DNA of 64,000 nt from Pseudomonas sp. dw_358 (GTDB lineage Bacteria; Pseudomonadota; Gammaproteobacteria; Pseudomonadales; Pseudomonadaceae): contig NZ_JAAVUX010000009.1 of NCBI RefSeq assembly GCF_018449655.1, forward strand, positions 1-64,000, written 5' to 3'. Every line of letters starts with the position of its first letter. The first letter of the stretch is position 1. Both the position numbers and the translations under genes were made by a program. Positions 19,808 to 29,946 of the stretch are shown piece after piece. The notes beneath the pieces are model-generated. The model searched no databases. It was not told where the DNA came from and saw nothing but the letters and a program-made list of their open reading frames with translations.

Positions 19808-20953
19808 TCAAGTGCGCAATGCAGCAGATTGCGGTACGTCATCGGCAGCCAACTGGCGCACGGCGATATAACGCTCACTGCGGCGGGTGCGATCCATCAC
19901 CTGCCCGACCAATTGTCCGCAGGCCGCGTCGATGTCTTCACCGCGCGTGGTGCGCACCGTGACATTGAAACCCGCTTGATGCAAATGATCCTGAAAGCGA
20001 CGAATGGCATTGTTGCTGGGCCGCTCGTAACCCGAATGCGGGAACGGGTTGAAAGGGATCAGGTTGATCTTGCAAGGAATACTCTTGAGCAGCTCGACCA
20101 TCTCGACCGCGTGCTCGAGCTTGTCGTTGACGTCCTTGAGCAAGGTGTACTCGATGGTCAACACCCGCTTCTCGCCCAGTGCCGACATGTAGCGCTGGCA
20201 GGAATCAAGCAACATCTTGAGCGGATATTTCTTGTTGATCGGCACCAGCTCACTGCGCAGCGCATCATTGGGCGCGTGCAGCGACAAGGCCAGGGAGACG
20301 TCGATGTGCTTGGCCAGTTCATCGATCATCGGCACCACCCCCGACGTGGACAAGGTCACACGCCGCTTGGAGATACCGTAGCCGAGGTCGTCCATCATCA
20401 GGTGCATGGCCGCCACGACGTTGTCGAAATTCAGCAGCGGCTCGCCCATGCCCATCATCACCACGTTGGTGATGGCACGGTCGACGGTTGCCGGGACACT
20501 GCCGAAAGATTTGTTGGCAATCCACACCTGGCCGATCACTTCGGCGGCGGTGAGGTTGCTATTGAAGCCTTGTTTGCCGGTGGAGCAGAAACTGCAATCC
20601 AGGGCACAGCCCGCCTGGGACGAAACACACAAGGTGCCACGCTTGCCCTGGGGGATGTAAACGGTCTCGACGCAGCTGCCGGACTCCACGCGCACCACCC
20701 ATTTACGGGTGCCGTCGCTGGAAATGTCCTCGCTGACCAATTCGGGGCCGCGGATTTCAGCGCAGGCCTTGAGCTTTTCGCGCAAGGCCTTGCTGACATT
20801 GCTCATGGCGTCGAAATCGTCGACGCCAAAATGGTGAATCCATTTCATGACCTGACCGGCACGAAAGCGCTTCTCCCCGATCGAGTCGAAGAACTGTTCC
20901 ATTTCCGGTTGAGTCAGACCCAACAGGTTTGTCTTGCCAGTCAATGCAGTCAT
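19808..20953 (-). CDS. rlmN: 23S rRNA A2503/tRNA A37 C2-methyltransferase RlmN
   Basis: A radical SAM enzyme that methylates C2 of A2503 in 23S rRNA and A37 in some tRNAs. The 381 residues show the cluster motif CALDCSFC (C116, C120, C123), an N-terminal HhH-like domain, and the C-terminal methyl-carrying Cys in [11 protein letters not shown]. The start at 20953 ([20 protein letters not shown]) has a GAAGGTG site; six extra upstream codons are possible but not needed. It lies 23 bp after ndk. Confidence 0.97.
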   Translation of the reverse strand: MTALTGKTNLLGLTQPEMEQFFDSIGEKRFRAGQVMKWIHHFGVDDFDAMSNVSKALREKLKACAEIRGPELVSEDISSDGTRKWVVRVESGSCVETVYIPQGKRGTLCVSSQAGCALDCSFCSTGKQGFNSNLTAAEVIGQVWIANKSFGSVPATVDRAITNVVMMGMGEPLLNFDNVVAAMHLMMDDLGYGISKRRVTLSTSGVVPMIDELAKHIDVSLALSLHAPNDALRSELVPINKKYPLKMLLDSCQRYMSALGEKRVLTIEYTLLKDVNDKLEHAVEMVELLKSIPCKINLIPFNPFPHSGYERPSNNAIRRFQDHLHQAGFNVTVRTTRGEDIDAACGQLVGQVMDRTRRSERYIAVRQLAADDVPQSAALRT

Positions 20954-20976
20954 GGTTTCACCTTCACTCAAAAGCC

Positions 20977-21408
20977 TCAGGCTTTACGAGTGGTTACTTC
21001 AGTAGCAGCGAAGAAATAAGCGATTTCGCGAGCGGCGGCGGCTTCGGAGTCCGAACCGTGCACGGCGTTGGCGTCGATGGAGTCGGCGAAGTCGGCGCGG
21101 ATGGTACCGGCAGCGGCTTCCTTAGGGTTGGTAGCACCCATCAGTTCGCGGTTTTTGGCGATGGCGTTTTCGCCTTCCAGAACCTGTACGACAACCGGGC
21201 CGGAGATCATGAAAGCAACCAGTTCACCGAAGAAGCCACGAGCGCTGTGCTCGGCGTAGAAGCCTTCGGCCTCGGCCCTGGACAGTTGCTTGAGTTTCGA
21301 AGCCACGACCTGCAGGCCGGCTTTCTCGAAACGAGTGGTGATCTCGCCGATCACGTTTTTTGCAACGGCGTCAGGCTTGATGATGGAGAAAGTACGTTGA
21401 ACAGCCAT
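20977..21408 (-). CDS. ndk: Nucleoside diphosphate kinase
   Basis: Balances nucleoside triphosphate pools by a phospho-His ping-pong mechanism. The 143 residues match the family closely: [20 protein letters not shown] at the start, [14 protein letters not shown], and the catalytic H117 in NAVHGSDS. It is the first gene of the long minus-strand run leading to der, with the promoter described separately. Confidence 0.98.
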   Translation of the reverse strand: MAVQRTFSIIKPDAVAKNVIGEITTRFEKAGLQVVASKLKQLSRAEAEGFYAEHSARGFFGELVAFMISGPVVVQVLEGENAIAKNRELMGATNPKEAAAGTIRADFADSIDANAVHGSDSEAAAAREIAYFFAATEVTTRKA

Positions 21409-21446
21409 GGTGAAACTCCAGAAACGTTGATTGAAGCGAAAAATTA

Positions 21447-21469
21447 AACCCGCGAATTATACGCGGGTT
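21447..21469 (-). terminator. Hairpin downstream of iscX overlapping the ndk promoter region
   Basis: AACCCGCG (21447-21454) and CGCGGGTT (21462-21469) form an eight-pair stem with a seven-base loop. On the minus strand the stem is followed by TAATTTTTC, a usable terminator tail for the isc operon. The loop itself contains TATAAT on the minus strand. Confidence 0.7.
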
Positions 21470-21484
21470 CTTTGGGATTGCCTA
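21456..21484 (-). promoter_or_regulatory. Likely ndk promoter, -10 inside a hairpin loop
   Basis: On the minus strand TATAAT (21456-21461) is a perfect -10; TAGGCA (21479-21484) 17 bp upstream matches four of six -35 positions. The ndk ATG is about 48 bp downstream of the -10. Confidence 0.5.
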
Positions 21485-21501
21485 ACGATGAAAGGTATCG
21501 G

Positions 21502-21568
21502 CGGCTGTGCCTGGCGGTTGGCCCCGCCGGGCGGTTCCCGAGCTTGCTCGGGGCCCTCACCACAGCCG
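21502..21568. repeat. REP-like inverted repeat between iscX and ndk
   Basis: CGGCTGTG (21502-21509) pairs with CACAGCCG (21561-21568). Inside are further stems: GGCGG with CCGCC, and CCGAGC with GCTCGG. It resembles the REP elements common in Pseudomonas intergenic regions but differs from the two REPIN copies elsewhere in the window. Confidence 0.55.
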
Positions 21569-21594
21569 TACAGATGAAGCGTAGACAGAAGCGA

Positions 21595-21795
21595 TCAGTC
21601 CCGCTCTTCGATCCACAGCCCTTGAATGGCCTCAAGCACCTTTTCGCCACCGCGATCAGCGATATCATCGAATTCAGGTAGCGCCATCACCAGATTGCGA
21701 AGTTTGACGAAATTCACCGACAGAGGGTCGACTTCAGGATGAAGTTCGGCCAACTGGATAGCAATTTCCTGCACATCAACCCATTTCAGACTCAT
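21595..21795 (-). CDS. iscX: IscX, Fe-S cluster assembly accessory protein
   Basis: A 66-residue acidic protein (MSLKWVDVQEIAIQLAELHP to GLWIEERD) of the IscX/YfhJ family. IscX binds IscS and iron and adjusts the rate of cluster assembly. The short conserved LxWxDxxxIA start and the FDD(I)AD motif are present. It is the last gene of the isc operon, 14 bp after fdx. Confidence 0.95.
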   Translation of the reverse strand: MSLKWVDVQEIAIQLAELHPEVDPLSVNFVKLRNLVMALPEFDDIADRGGEKVLEAIQGLWIEERD

Positions 21796-21809
21796 GTCGG
21801 CTCCAGGGC

Positions 21810-22151
21810 TCAGTGCGGCGCTTCGGCGGCATGGTTAAGGGAGTATTTCGGGATTTCGACGGTGATATCTTCCGTCCCGACCACGGCCTGGCAGCTCAGC
21901 CGCGAATGGGCTTCAAGGCCCCAGGCGCGGTCCAGGTAGTCTTCTTCCAGATCATCGGCTTCCTTCAGCGAGTCGAAACCCTCGCGAATGATGCAGTGAC
22001 AGGTGGTGCAGGCGCAGACGCCCCCGCAAGCGCTTTCGATTTCGATGTGATGGTCGTGCGCGACTTCCAGGATCGATTTGCCGGTTTCGGCCTCGACCAC
22101 CATGCCGTCCGGGCAGTGTTCAGCGTGGGGCAGAAAAATGATCTGCGGCAT
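21810..22151 (-). CDS. fdx: ISC system [2Fe-2S] ferredoxin
   Basis: Supplies electrons for cluster assembly on IscU. The 113 residues are a vertebrate-type ferredoxin with cluster ligands C42, C48, C51 and C87 (contexts ESACGGVCACTTCHC and SRLSCQAVV), at the same positions as E. coli Fdx. It begins four bases after hscA and precedes iscX. Confidence 0.97.
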   Translation of the reverse strand: MPQIIFLPHAEHCPDGMVVEAETGKSILEVAHDHHIEIESACGGVCACTTCHCIIREGFDSLKEADDLEEDYLDRAWGLEAHSRLSCQAVVGTEDITVEIPKYSLNHAAEAPH

Positions 22152-22154
22152 CAG

Positions 22155-24017
22155 TTATTCCTCGATTTCATTCAGGTTGCGCCCGGCCAGAGCGGCTTTG
22201 ACCGTAGAATCCAGACGGCGAGCAGCAAAGGCATCGGTCACTTGGGACAAGCGCTTGGTCTGCTGTTCGATAGCCGGGCCATCATTGCCCCGGGCCAGTT
22301 CACGCAGCTCGGCCATCTGCAATTGAATGACCATGCGCTCTTCGTCGTCGAGCAGACGGTCGCCGTCAGCCTCGATTGCGCCCTCAACGGCTTCGAGCAG
22401 GCGCTCGGCATCTACCTGATGCTCGCGCAGCTGGCGGGCGACCTTGTCACCGCTGGCGTGCTGGAAGGAATCCTTCAGCATCCTGGCGATTTCGCCATCG
22501 GTCAGACCGTAGGAAGGCTTGACCTGGATGCTCGACTCGACACCCGACGCCAACTCGCGAGCGGAGACGCTGAGCAAACCGTCGGCATCCACCTGGAAGG
22601 TCACGCGGATTTTAGCGGCACCGGCAACCATGGCAGGAATGCCACGCAGCTCGAAACGCGCCAGCGAGCGACAATCACTGATCAGCTCGCGCTCACCTTG
22701 CAGCACATGCACCAGCAGCGCGGACTGACCGTCTTTATAAGTGGTGAAATCCTGAGCGCGAGCCACCGGAATCGTGGTATTGCGCGGGATGATCTTTTCC
22801 ATCAGGCCGCCCATGGTCTCAAGCCCCAAAGACAGCGGAATCACATCCAGCAAGAGCAGCTCGCCGCCGTCGCGCTTGTTGCCGGCCAGGGTATCGGCCT
22901 GGATCGCGGCGCCAATGGCCACCACCTGATCAGGGTCGATTTCAGTCAGGGGTTCGCGGCCGAACAGCTCACCGACCGCCATGCGCACACGCGGCACGCG
23001 AGTGGAACCACCGACCATGACCACGGCACCGACCTCGTCGAGCTCGACACCGGAGTCGCGCAGCGCACGTCGGCACGCCTTGAGGCTGCGGGCAACCATG
23101 GGCTCGATCAGTGCGTTGAACGCCTCACGTGACAATGGCGCACGCCAGCTGCCGTAGGCGACTTCGACGCTGTCAGCGTCGGTCAAGGCTTCCTTGGCGG
23201 CGCAGGCGGCCTGGAGCAGGTTGCGTTGGGCACCGGGGTCGAGGTCCGAAGAAATACCGGCCTGCTGAACAATCCAGCTGGCAATGGCGTGGTCGAAATC
23301 ATCGCCGCCCAGCGCGCTGTCGCCACCCGTGGCCAGGACTTCGAATACGCCACCGGTGAGCCGCAGGATCGATATGTCGAAGGTCCCGCCGCCCAGATCG
23401 TAGATCGCCACCAGACCTTCGGCGTGCTGATCCAGGCCATAGGCCACGGCAGCGGCGGTCGGCTCGTTGAGCAGACGCAAGACATTCAGGCCGGCCAGCC
23501 GCGCAGCATCTTTGGTGGCCTGGCGCTGGGCGTCGTCAAAGTAGGCGGGAACGGTGATGACCGCACCGACCAACTCGCCACCCAGCGTGGCTTCTGCCCG
23601 CTGACGCAGGACCTTGAGGATGTCGGCCGAAACTTCGACGGGGCTTTTCGGACCTTGCACCGTGTCGATGAACGGCATGTGCGACTCGCCGCCGACGAAG
23701 CGATAAGGCAACTGCTCACCCAACTGTTTGACGTCACTCAGCCCGCGCCCCATCAGGCGCTTGACCGAAAGAATGGTGTTGAGCGGATCGACTGCGGCTG
23801 CAGCTTTGGCGCTGTCGCCCACTTCGACACGGTCGGCATGATAGCGAACGGCAGATGGCAGAATGACCCGCCCCTGCTCGTCGGCCAAAGGTTCGGACAA
23901 GCCGCTGCGCAGGGCAGCAACCAGCGAATTGGTAGTGCCCAAGTCAATCCCGACCGCCAGACGACGCTGGTGAGGTTGAGGACTTTGGCCAGGTTCGGCG
24001 ATCTGCAGTAGGGCCAT
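22155..24017 (-). CDS. hscA: Hsp70-type chaperone HscA
   Basis: The specialised Hsp70 that releases clusters from IscU, recognising its LPPVK motif. The 620 residues show the ATPase signature [16 protein letters not shown] near the N-terminus, [20 protein letters not shown], and [14 protein letters not shown], with the HscA-type substrate-binding domain C-terminal. It lacks the EEVD-like tail of DnaK, as expected for HscA. It follows hscB by 41 bp. Confidence 0.97.
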   Translation of the reverse strand: MALLQIAEPGQSPQPHQRRLAVGIDLGTTNSLVAALRSGLSEPLADEQGRVILPSAVRYHADRVEVGDSAKAAAAVDPLNTILSVKRLMGRGLSDVKQLGEQLPYRFVGGESHMPFIDTVQGPKSPVEVSADILKVLRQRAEATLGGELVGAVITVPAYFDDAQRQATKDAARLAGLNVLRLLNEPTAAAVAYGLDQHAEGLVAIYDLGGGTFDISILRLTGGVFEVLATGGDSALGGDDFDHAIASWIVQQAGISSDLDPGAQRNLLQAACAAKEALTDADSVEVAYGSWRAPLSREAFNALIEPMVARSLKACRRALRDSGVELDEVGAVVMVGGSTRVPRVRMAVGELFGREPLTEIDPDQVVAIGAAIQADTLAGNKRDGGELLLLDVIPLSLGLETMGGLMEKIIPRNTTIPVARAQDFTTYKDGQSALLVHVLQGERELISDCRSLARFELRGIPAMVAGAAKIRVTFQVDADGLLSVSARELASGVESSIQVKPSYGLTDGEIARMLKDSFQHASGDKVARQLREHQVDAERLLEAVEGAIEADGDRLLDDEERMVIQLQMAELRELARGNDGPAIEQQTKRLSQVTDAFAARRLDSTVKAALAGRNLNEIEE

Positions 24018-24058
24018 GCTTTTCTGAAATTCAGGCGTGCGACCGGAGCGGCACTGGG

Positions 24059-24580
24059 TTAATCGTCGAGGCGCTCTTCAAGCTGGCGCACTTCGTAGGA
24101 GAGCTTGTCGAGGAACTGCATCCGGCGCATGAGGCGTTCAGCCTGCTCACGCTGCGCCGGGTCGTTCCAGCAAGCGGCGAAGCTGTCATCCAGCTCGGTC
24201 TGAGCCACTTTCAAGCGACGCTTGAATGTGGCCACGCCGGGTAGATCCGCTTCGTCCTGCAGGTCTTCGAGCTCTTCGCGCCACTGCATCTGCTGCATCA
24301 GGAAGTCCGGATCGTGCACCGTGACTTCCTGAGGCACTTCGCGACCACCAATGGCCAACAGATAACGCGCGCGCCTGGGCCCGGACTTCAACGTCTGATA
24401 AGCCTCGTTGAGGCCGGCGGACTTTTCCAGGGCGACGCGCTGCTCACGCTCGGAGCCGTCGGCAAAGCGATCGGGATGCACCTCACGGGCCAGCTCGCGA
24501 TAGCGAACGGCCAGTTGATCGAGGTCCAGACGGAAGCTCGGCTGCAGGTCAAACAGGGCAAAATGACAAGGAGTACCCAC
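24059..24580 (-). CDS. hscB: Co-chaperone HscB (J-domain protein)
   Basis: Delivers IscU to HscA and stimulates its ATPase. The 173 residues have an N-terminal J domain with HPD (35-37, in [13 protein letters not shown]) and a C-terminal three-helix IscU-binding domain (HSCB_C). The start is GTG at 24580, giving the family N-terminus [16 protein letters not shown]; the further upstream frame lies in iscA. It is eight bases after iscA. Confidence 0.96.
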   Translation of the reverse strand: MGTPCHFALFDLQPSFRLDLDQLAVRYRELAREVHPDRFADGSEREQRVALEKSAGLNEAYQTLKSGPRRARYLLAIGGREVPQEVTVHDPDFLMQQMQWREELEDLQDEADLPGVATFKRRLKVAQTELDDSFAACWNDPAQREQAERLMRRMQFLDKLSYEVRQLEERLDD

Positions 24581-24588
24581 GACCGGCC

Positions 24589-24912
24589 TCAGATATTGAA
24601 GCTTTCGCCGCAGCCACATTCGCCGCGCACGTTGGGATTATTGAACTTGAAGCCTTCGTTCAACCCTTCGCGGACAAAGTCCAGCTCGGTGCCGTCCAGA
24701 TAGACCAGGCTCTTGGGATCAATGATCACCTTGACGCCATGGCTCTCGAACACTTCGTCTTCGCCGGCGGGCGCATCGACGAATTCCAGCACATAGGCCA
24801 GACCGGAGCAGCCAGTGGTGCGAACGCCCAAGCGGATGCCATCACCTTTACCGCGCCCCTCGAGGGAGCGGCGGACGTGGTTGGCAGCGGCTTCTGTCAT
24901 GCTGATAGCCAT
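24589..24912 (-). CDS. iscA: Iron-sulfur cluster assembly protein IscA
   Basis: An A-type carrier that takes Fe or Fe-S clusters from the IscU scaffold to apoproteins. The 107 residues carry the three invariant cysteines: C35 ([10 protein letters not shown]) and the C-terminal pair in [12 protein letters not shown]. Length and start ([15 protein letters not shown]) match the family. It lies between iscU and hscB. Confidence 0.97.
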   Translation of the reverse strand: MAISMTEAAANHVRRSLEGRGKGDGIRLGVRTTGCSGLAYVLEFVDAPAGEDEVFESHGVKVIIDPKSLVYLDGTELDFVREGLNEGFKFNNPNVRGECGCGESFNI

Positions 24913-24937
24913 CGGGTAACTCCTTGCGTATTGCGTG

Positions 24938-25324
24938 TCAGAGCAAGCCTTTCTTCTGCTTGTAATCGTGCACGGCCGCCTTGATGGCGTCTTCGGCGAG
25001 TACAGAGCAGTGGATCTTGACCGGCGGCAGCGCCAGTTCTTCCGCCAGCTGAGTGTTGCTGATGGTCACGGCTTCATCCAGGCTCTTGCCCTTCATCCAC
25101 TCGGTGGCCAGGGAGCTGGAGGCGATGGCCGAACCGCAGCCGTAGGTCTTGAACTTGGCATCTTCGATAATACCCTGTTCGTTGACACGGATTTGCAGGC
25201 GCATCACGTCGCCGCACGCCGGGGCGCCGACCATGCCGGTGCCGACGTCTGCATCTTCCGCATCCATCTTGCCGACGTTGCGCGGGTTCTCGTAGTGGTC
25301 GATGACCTTTTCACTGTAAGCCAT
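24938..25324 (-). CDS. iscU: Fe-S cluster scaffold IscU
   Basis: The scaffold on which clusters are built from IscS sulfur. The 128 residues keep the three cluster-binding cysteines C37, C63 and C106 and D39, and the HscA recognition motif LPPVK just before C106. The ATG at 25324 has an AAGGATC site. It follows iscS by 52 bp. Confidence 0.98.
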   Translation of the reverse strand: MAYSEKVIDHYENPRNVGKMDAEDADVGTGMVGAPACGDVMRLQIRVNEQGIIEDAKFKTYGCGSAIASSSLATEWMKGKSLDEAVTISNTQLAEELALPPVKIHCSVLAEDAIKAAVHDYKQKKGLL

Positions 25325-25376
25325 GGTATTGATCCTTACTGAAACTCATCAGGGAGCCGCTCTTGATGGCGACTGC

Positions 25377-26591
25377 TTAGTGCGCCGCCCACTCGATTTT
25401 CGAGATGTCGACACCGTCTTTGAACATGTCCCACAGCGGCGACAGAGCGCGCAGCTTGGTGACCGCCTCGATTACTTTCTGCGCGGCGTAGTCGATTTCT
25501 TCTTCGCGAGTGAAGCGACCGAAGGTGAAACGGATGGAGCTGTGCGCCAATTCGTCATTGCGGCCCAGGGCGCGGAGCACATAGGAAGGCTCCAGCGATG
25601 CCGAGGTGCAGGCCGAACCGGACGATACCGCCAAGTCCTTGAGCGCCATGATCAGCGACTCGCCTTCGACGTAGTTGAACGACAGATTCAGGTTGTGCGG
25701 CACCCGCGCGGTCAGGCTGCCGTTGACGTACAGCTCTTCGAGGCCCTCGACCTGCTTGAAGAAACGGTCGCTCAGGGCCTTGATCCGCACGTTCTCGGCG
25801 GCCATGTCTTCCTTGGCCACGCGGAACGCTTCACCCATGCCAACGATCTGGTGGGTCGCCAGAGTACCCGAACGCATGCCGCGCTCGTGACCGCCGCCAT
25901 GCATGGCCGCTTCCAGGCGAACGCGAGGCTTGCGGCTGACGTACAGCGCGCCAATCCCTTTAGGGCCGTAGGTCTTGTGCGCCGAGAACGACATCAGGTC
26001 GACCTTCAGCTTGGCCAGGTCGATGTCGACCTTGCCAGTGGACTGGGCTGCATCGACGTGGAACAGAATGCCGCGCGAGCGAGTCAGCTCACCAATGGCG
26101 GCGATGTCATTGATGGTACCGATTTCGTTATTCACGTGCATGACAGAGACCAGGATGGTGTCGTCACGCAACACGGCCTCGATCATGTCCGGGGTGACCA
26201 GGCCATCTTCGCGCGGCTCGAGGTAGGTCACCTCGAAGCCTTCGCGCTCCAGTTGGCGCATGGTGTCCAGGACGGCCTTGTGCTCGATCTTGGTGGTGAT
26301 CAAGTGCTTGCCTTTACTGGCGTAAAAATGCGCGACACCCTTGATGGCCAGGTTGTCGGACTCGGTCGCACCGCTGGTCCATACGATTTCACGAGGATCG
26401 GCGTTGACCAGGTCAGCGACTTGACGGCGAGCGTTTTCGACCGACTCTTCGGCTTTCCAGCCAAAGACGTGGGAGCGCGAGGCCGGGTTGCCGAAATTTC
26501 CGTCGACCAGCAGGCATTCACTCATTTTTTGCGCAACACGCGGGTCGACCGGGGTCGTGGCGGAATAATCGAGGTAAATCGGCAACTTCAT
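25377..26591 (-). CDS. iscS: Cysteine desulfurase IscS
   Basis: A PLP enzyme that takes sulfur from cysteine for Fe-S clusters and tRNA thiolation. The 404 residues show the PLP Lys in [12 protein letters not shown] and the mobile persulfide Cys in [13 protein letters not shown]. The start at 26591 gives [20 protein letters not shown] with an AGGAGA site; nine upstream codons are open but not family sequence. It ends [12 protein letters not shown] to KIEWAAH. Confidence 0.98.
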   Translation of the reverse strand: MKLPIYLDYSATTPVDPRVAQKMSECLLVDGNFGNPASRSHVFGWKAEESVENARRQVADLVNADPREIVWTSGATESDNLAIKGVAHFYASKGKHLITTKIEHKAVLDTMRQLEREGFEVTYLEPREDGLVTPDMIEAVLRDDTILVSVMHVNNEIGTINDIAAIGELTRSRGILFHVDAAQSTGKVDIDLAKLKVDLMSFSAHKTYGPKGIGALYVSRKPRVRLEAAMHGGGHERGMRSGTLATHQIVGMGEAFRVAKEDMAAENVRIKALSDRFFKQVEGLEELYVNGSLTARVPHNLNLSFNYVEGESLIMALKDLAVSSGSACTSASLEPSYVLRALGRNDELAHSSIRFTFGRFTREEEIDYAAQKVIEAVTKLRALSPLWDMFKDGVDISKIEWAAH

Positions 26592-26648
26592 TGAATTTCT
26601 CCTAAATCGGGCTCTCATCAGGCAGGCGAGCCACTCTCTGGACGGTGG

Positions 26649-27143
26649 TTACTCGACGGCGGACGTTTCGATCTTGTCCAGAAACTGCGACTTGCCGGTA
26701 GAGCACCGACGCAGGTCCTGACGCTGGGCTACTTCTTGCACCTCACGGCGAGTCACAAGGTCAGCCAAACTGATACCACTCAAAAACTCGTGAATCTGCT
26801 GGCTCAGGTCACACCACAAATGGTGGGTCAGGCAGGTATCACCGGCATGACAATCGCCAAGGCCCTGGCACTTGGTGGCGTCGACCGATTCATTGACCGC
26901 GTCGATCACCTGCGCCACTTGAATCCCTCGCATGTCGCGGGAAAGCTGATAGCCGCCACCCGGGCCGCGCACGCTGGACACCAGGTTTCCGCGGCGCAGC
27001 TTGGCGAACAACTGCTCAAGGTAGGACAGGGAAATGCCTTGGCGCTCGGAGATGTCGGCCAACGAGACCGGCCCATGCTGCGCATGCAACGCCAGATCGA
27101 GCATGGCGGTCACGGCGTATCGGCCTTTAGTTGTCAGTCGCAT
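26649..27143 (-). CDS. iscR: Rrf2-family Fe-S regulator IscR
   Basis: A [2Fe-2S]-binding transcription factor that represses its own operon when clusters are plentiful. The 164 residues have a winged helix ([20 protein letters not shown]) and the ligand set C92, C98, C104 and H107 ([18 protein letters not shown]), as in E. coli IscR. The start at 27143 is the family start; the 23 open codons upstream lie over the promoter. A close match to a type 1 IscR site overlaps the promoter. Confidence 0.97.
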   Translation of the reverse strand: MRLTTKGRYAVTAMLDLALHAQHGPVSLADISERQGISLSYLEQLFAKLRRGNLVSSVRGPGGGYQLSRDMRGIQVAQVIDAVNESVDATKCQGLGDCHAGDTCLTHHLWCDLSQQIHEFLSGISLADLVTRREVQEVAQRQDLRRCSTGKSQFLDKIETSAVE

Positions 27144-27183
27144 GGCTATTACCACGGTTTTGCGGGATTGAGGACATGGCACC

Positions 27184-27216
27184 AGTATGCAATTCCCGAC
27201 CGTTTTAGTCAACTAC
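27184..27216 (-). promoter_or_regulatory. iscR promoter with type 1 IscR binding site
   Basis: On the minus strand TTGACT (27207-27212) and CATACT (27184-27189) are separated by 17 bp. The 25-bp block 27192-27216 matches the type 1 IscR consensus (ATASYYGACTRWWWYAGTCRRSTAT) at 22 positions by my alignment and covers the -35 and spacer. This predicts classic autorepression by holo-IscR. Confidence 0.8.
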
Positions 27217-27367
27217 AAGACCTAGCGCATTAGTCGGGATTACGTGCAAAACTGCGGCGCGAATGATAGCAGACGAATGAATGGGCGTGGGGAAAGGCTG
27301 CCGATCAGGAGGCCGCGAGGGCCGTCGAACACATCTGTCGCCATCGCGAACGCCTATGGACGCCGGT

Positions 27368-28141
27368 TCAAGATCCGGTCTTCTGCCGCCCCTGAACGCA
27401 TTCGAAGACCTCATCTTGCAGCGCCGGCAACTCGCCTGCCCGGTAATCGCTGCCCAATCGGGTCAGCGCACCGCACATGCCGTCGAGCTTGCCGTCCACA
27501 GCGTGCAGGTGATCGAGCAACTGACCTATGGCCCGCGCCACCGGATCGGGCATGTCCTCACTGAGGCCATAGGCATCAAAGCCGATCTTTTCAGCCATGG
27601 CCTTGCGCTTGGCATCCTGCTCACCATCGCCTTTGGCGATGATGCGCCCGGGAATACCGACCGCTGTGGCACCGGGCGGCACGGCCTTGGTGACCACGGC
27701 ATTGGAACCGATCTTGGCACCGGCCCCCACGGTAAACGGGCCCAGCACCTTGGCGCCAGCCCCCACCACCACGCCGTCCTCCAGGGTGGGATGGCGCTTG
27801 CCCTTGTTCCAGCTGGTGCCGCCCAGGGTCACGCCTTGATACAGGGTCACGTCATTGCCGATTTCGGCGGTTTCGCCGATGACGATGCCCATGCCGTGGT
27901 CAATGAAGAAGCGCCGCCCGACCTTGGCCCCCGGATGAATCTCCACCCCGGTCATCCAGCGCGCAAAGTTGGACAGCATGCGCGCTGGCCATTTGAAGTT
28001 CATCACCCACAGGGCATGGGCGCCCCGATGAATCCAGATGGCGTGCAGGCCGGGGTAGCAGGTCAGCACTTCGAACGCATTGCGGGCCGCCGGATCGCGG
28101 TGAAAAACACCTTGGATATCTTCACGCAGACGTTCGAACAT
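27368..28141 (-). CDS. cysE: Serine O-acetyltransferase
   Basis: Acetylates serine with acetyl-CoA, the first step of cysteine synthesis, and so feeds IscS with its substrate. The 257 residues show an N-terminal helical part and the left-handed beta-helix (hexapeptide repeats: [55 protein letters not shown]). It belongs to the shorter SAT type seen beside isc operons. It starts three bases after trmJ and ends 225 bp before iscR. Confidence 0.96.
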   Translation of the reverse strand: MFERLREDIQGVFHRDPAARNAFEVLTCYPGLHAIWIHRGAHALWVMNFKWPARMLSNFARWMTGVEIHPGAKVGRRFFIDHGMGIVIGETAEIGNDVTLYQGVTLGGTSWNKGKRHPTLEDGVVVGAGAKVLGPFTVGAGAKIGSNAVVTKAVPPGATAVGIPGRIIAKGDGEQDAKRKAMAEKIGFDAYGLSEDMPDPVARAIGQLLDHLHAVDGKLDGMCGALTRLGSDYRAGELPALQDEVFECVQGRQKTGS

Positions 28142-28144
28142 GGA

Positions 28145-28915
28145 TCAATCCTTGCGCTTGTGCGCATCGCCACGGGCCACTTTCTGGGTCTCGGTGAGGA
28201 TGCCGCGTAAAATACTCATTTCCGAGCGGTTCACTGAACTGCGGCCATAGAGCCGACGCAGGCGAGCCATCAAGTGTTTGGGCTGCTCCGGATTGAGGAA
28301 GCCGATTGCCACGAGGGTTTGCTCGAGATGCCCAAAGTAGGACTCCATCTCGTCGGCCGTCGCCAGATCAGCACTGCGCACCGAGTTGATTTCCACTTTT
28401 TCCACCTTGGAAGGCTGCCCTTGAGCCGCCAGCCAGGCCATCCGCACCTCGTAACCCAACACCTGCACCGCCGCCGCGAGATTCAGCGAACTGAAATCGG
28501 GATTGGACGGGATATGCACGTGATAATGACATCGCTGCAGCTCCTCGTTAGTCAGGCCGGCATATTCACGACCAAACACTAACGCAATCTGTGCGCCCTG
28601 CCCCGCTTCCTCGATGGTTTTCTGGCCGCATTCGCGCGGGTCCAGCAGCGGCCAGGGAATGCGCCGGTCACGGGCACTGGTCCCGAGCACCAGGCTGCAC
28701 CCCACCAGTGCCTCTTCGAGGGTGGCCACTACCTGCGCGCCTTCCAGCACGTCAGTGGCACCGGAGGCCCGTGCGTCGGCTTCGGCAGACGGGAAATCCA
28801 GCGGATCCACCAGCACCAGCCGCGACAGCCCCATGTTCTTCATGGCGCGCGCAGCCCCGCCGATGTTGCCGGGGTGACTGGTATTGACCAGAACGACGCG
28901 GATATTTTCCAGCAA
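28145..28915 (-). CDS. trmJ: tRNA (cytidine/uridine-2'-O-)-methyltransferase TrmJ
   Basis: A SPOUT methyltransferase that modifies the ribose at tRNA position 32. The 256 residues show the knot motifs VLVNTSHPGNIGGAARAM, LVFGREYAGLTNEELQ and SSLNLAAAVQVLGYEVRMAW. The family N-terminus begins at a TTG codon at 28915; an in-frame TGA lies just upstream, so no ATG start is available. The ribosome binding site is weak, which may keep expression low. It is divergent from suhB. Confidence 0.93.
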   Translation of the reverse strand: MLENIRVVLVNTSHPGNIGGAARAMKNMGLSRLVLVDPLDFPSAEADARASGATDVLEGAQVVATLEEALVGCSLVLGTSARDRRIPWPLLDPRECGQKTIEEAGQGAQIALVFGREYAGLTNEELQRCHYHVHIPSNPDFSSLNLAAAVQVLGYEVRMAWLAAQGQPSKVEKVEINSVRSADLATADEMESYFGHLEQTLVAIGFLNPEQPKHLMARLRRLYGRSSVNRSEMSILRGILTETQKVARGDAHKRKD

Positions 28916-28995
28916 GGCAGACGCTCACAAACGGACACAAGGGGAGGAAATCTTACAGAAGGTGTCGACCCAACGCTACGAATGCCGACGGGCCA

Positions 28996-29024
28996 CTGTC
29001 GGCGGATAACTTTTCTGCTAGAAT
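28996..29024 (+). promoter_or_regulatory. Possible suhB promoter
   Basis: TAGAAT (29019-29024) is a good -10; CTGTCG 17 bp upstream is a weak -35. The transcript would start about 30 bp before suhB. Confidence 0.35.
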
Positions 29025-29059
29025 GTTCGGCTTTCTTTAACGACCTAGGTGAAACGTCC

Positions 29060-29878
29060 ATGCAGCCCATGCTGAATATCGCGCTGCGCGCCGCCCGCAG
29101 CGCCAGTGAACTGATTTTCCGCTCCATCGAGCGCCTGGATACCATCAAGGTCGATGAGAAAGACGCCAAGGATTACGTCTCCGAAGTAGATCGCGCGGCC
29201 GAGCAGAAAATCATCGACGCCCTGCGCAAGGCGTACCCCAACCATTCGATCCGCGGGGAAGAAACCGGCCTGCACGCCGGCACCGGCATCGAAGGCGAAG
29301 AATACCTGTGGATCATCGACCCACTGGATGGCACCACCAACTTCCTGCGTGGCGTGCCGCACTTCGCCGTGAGCATCGCCTGCAAGTACCGTGGTCGCCT
29401 TGAGCACGCTGTGGTGCTGGATCCGGTCCGCCAGGAAGAATTCACTGCCAGCCGCGGCCGTGGCGCCCAGCTCAACGGTCGTCGCCTGCGCGTCAGTGGT
29501 CGCACCAGCCTGGAAGGCGCCCTGCTGGGCACCGGTTTCCCGTTCCGTGACGATCAGATGGATGGCCTGGACAACTACCTGGGCATGTTCCGCGCCCTGG
29601 TCGGCCAGACCGCCGGCATTCGCCGTGCCGGTGCTGCCAGCCTCGACCTGGCCTATGTAGCGGCCGGTCGTTTCGATGCGTTCTGGGAGTCGGGCCTGTC
29701 CGAGTGGGACATGGCTGCCGGCGCACTGCTGATTCAAGAAGCAGGCGGCCTGGTCAGTGACTTCACTGGCGGGCATGATTTCCTGGAAAAGGGTCACATC
29801 GTCGCGGGCAACACCAAATGCTTCAAGGCCGTGCTGACGGCCATCCAGCCGCACCTGCCGCCTTCGCTGAAACGCTAA
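29060..29878 (+). CDS. suhB: Inositol-1-monophosphatase / Nus factor SuhB
   Basis: A magnesium-dependent inositol monophosphatase family protein. In E. coli it also acts as a Nus factor in rRNA antitermination, and in Pseudomonas aeruginosa it affects virulence regulation. The 272 residues keep the metal site: GEETG, WIIDPLDGTTNF and SEWDMAAGALL. The start at 29060 (MQPMLNIALRAARSASELIF) is the family start; the open frame upstream runs back into trmJ antisense. A strong terminator follows. Confidence 0.97.
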   Translation: MQPMLNIALRAARSASELIFRSIERLDTIKVDEKDAKDYVSEVDRAAEQKIIDALRKAYPNHSIRGEETGLHAGTGIEGEEYLWIIDPLDGTTNFLRGVPHFAVSIACKYRGRLEHAVVLDPVRQEEFTASRGRGAQLNGRRLRVSGRTSLEGALLGTGFPFRDDQMDGLDNYLGMFRALVGQTAGIRRAGAASLDLAYVAAGRFDAFWESGLSEWDMAAGALLIQEAGGLVSDFTGGHDFLEKGHIVAGNTKCFKAVLTAIQPHLPPSLKR

Positions 29879-29896
29879 GCTTTCGCTCCGGGCACA

Positions 29897-29927
29897 AAAA
29901 AAAAGCACCCTTCGGGGTGCTTTTTTT
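29897..29927. terminator. Bidirectional terminator after suhB
   Basis: AAAAGCACCC and GGGTGC plus T7 form a stem closed by a TTCG tetraloop, with an A-run on the left side. It serves suhB and the convergent glycine-zipper gene. Confidence 0.92.
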
Positions 29928-29946
29928 ATGCCAGGATTCCTTCACG

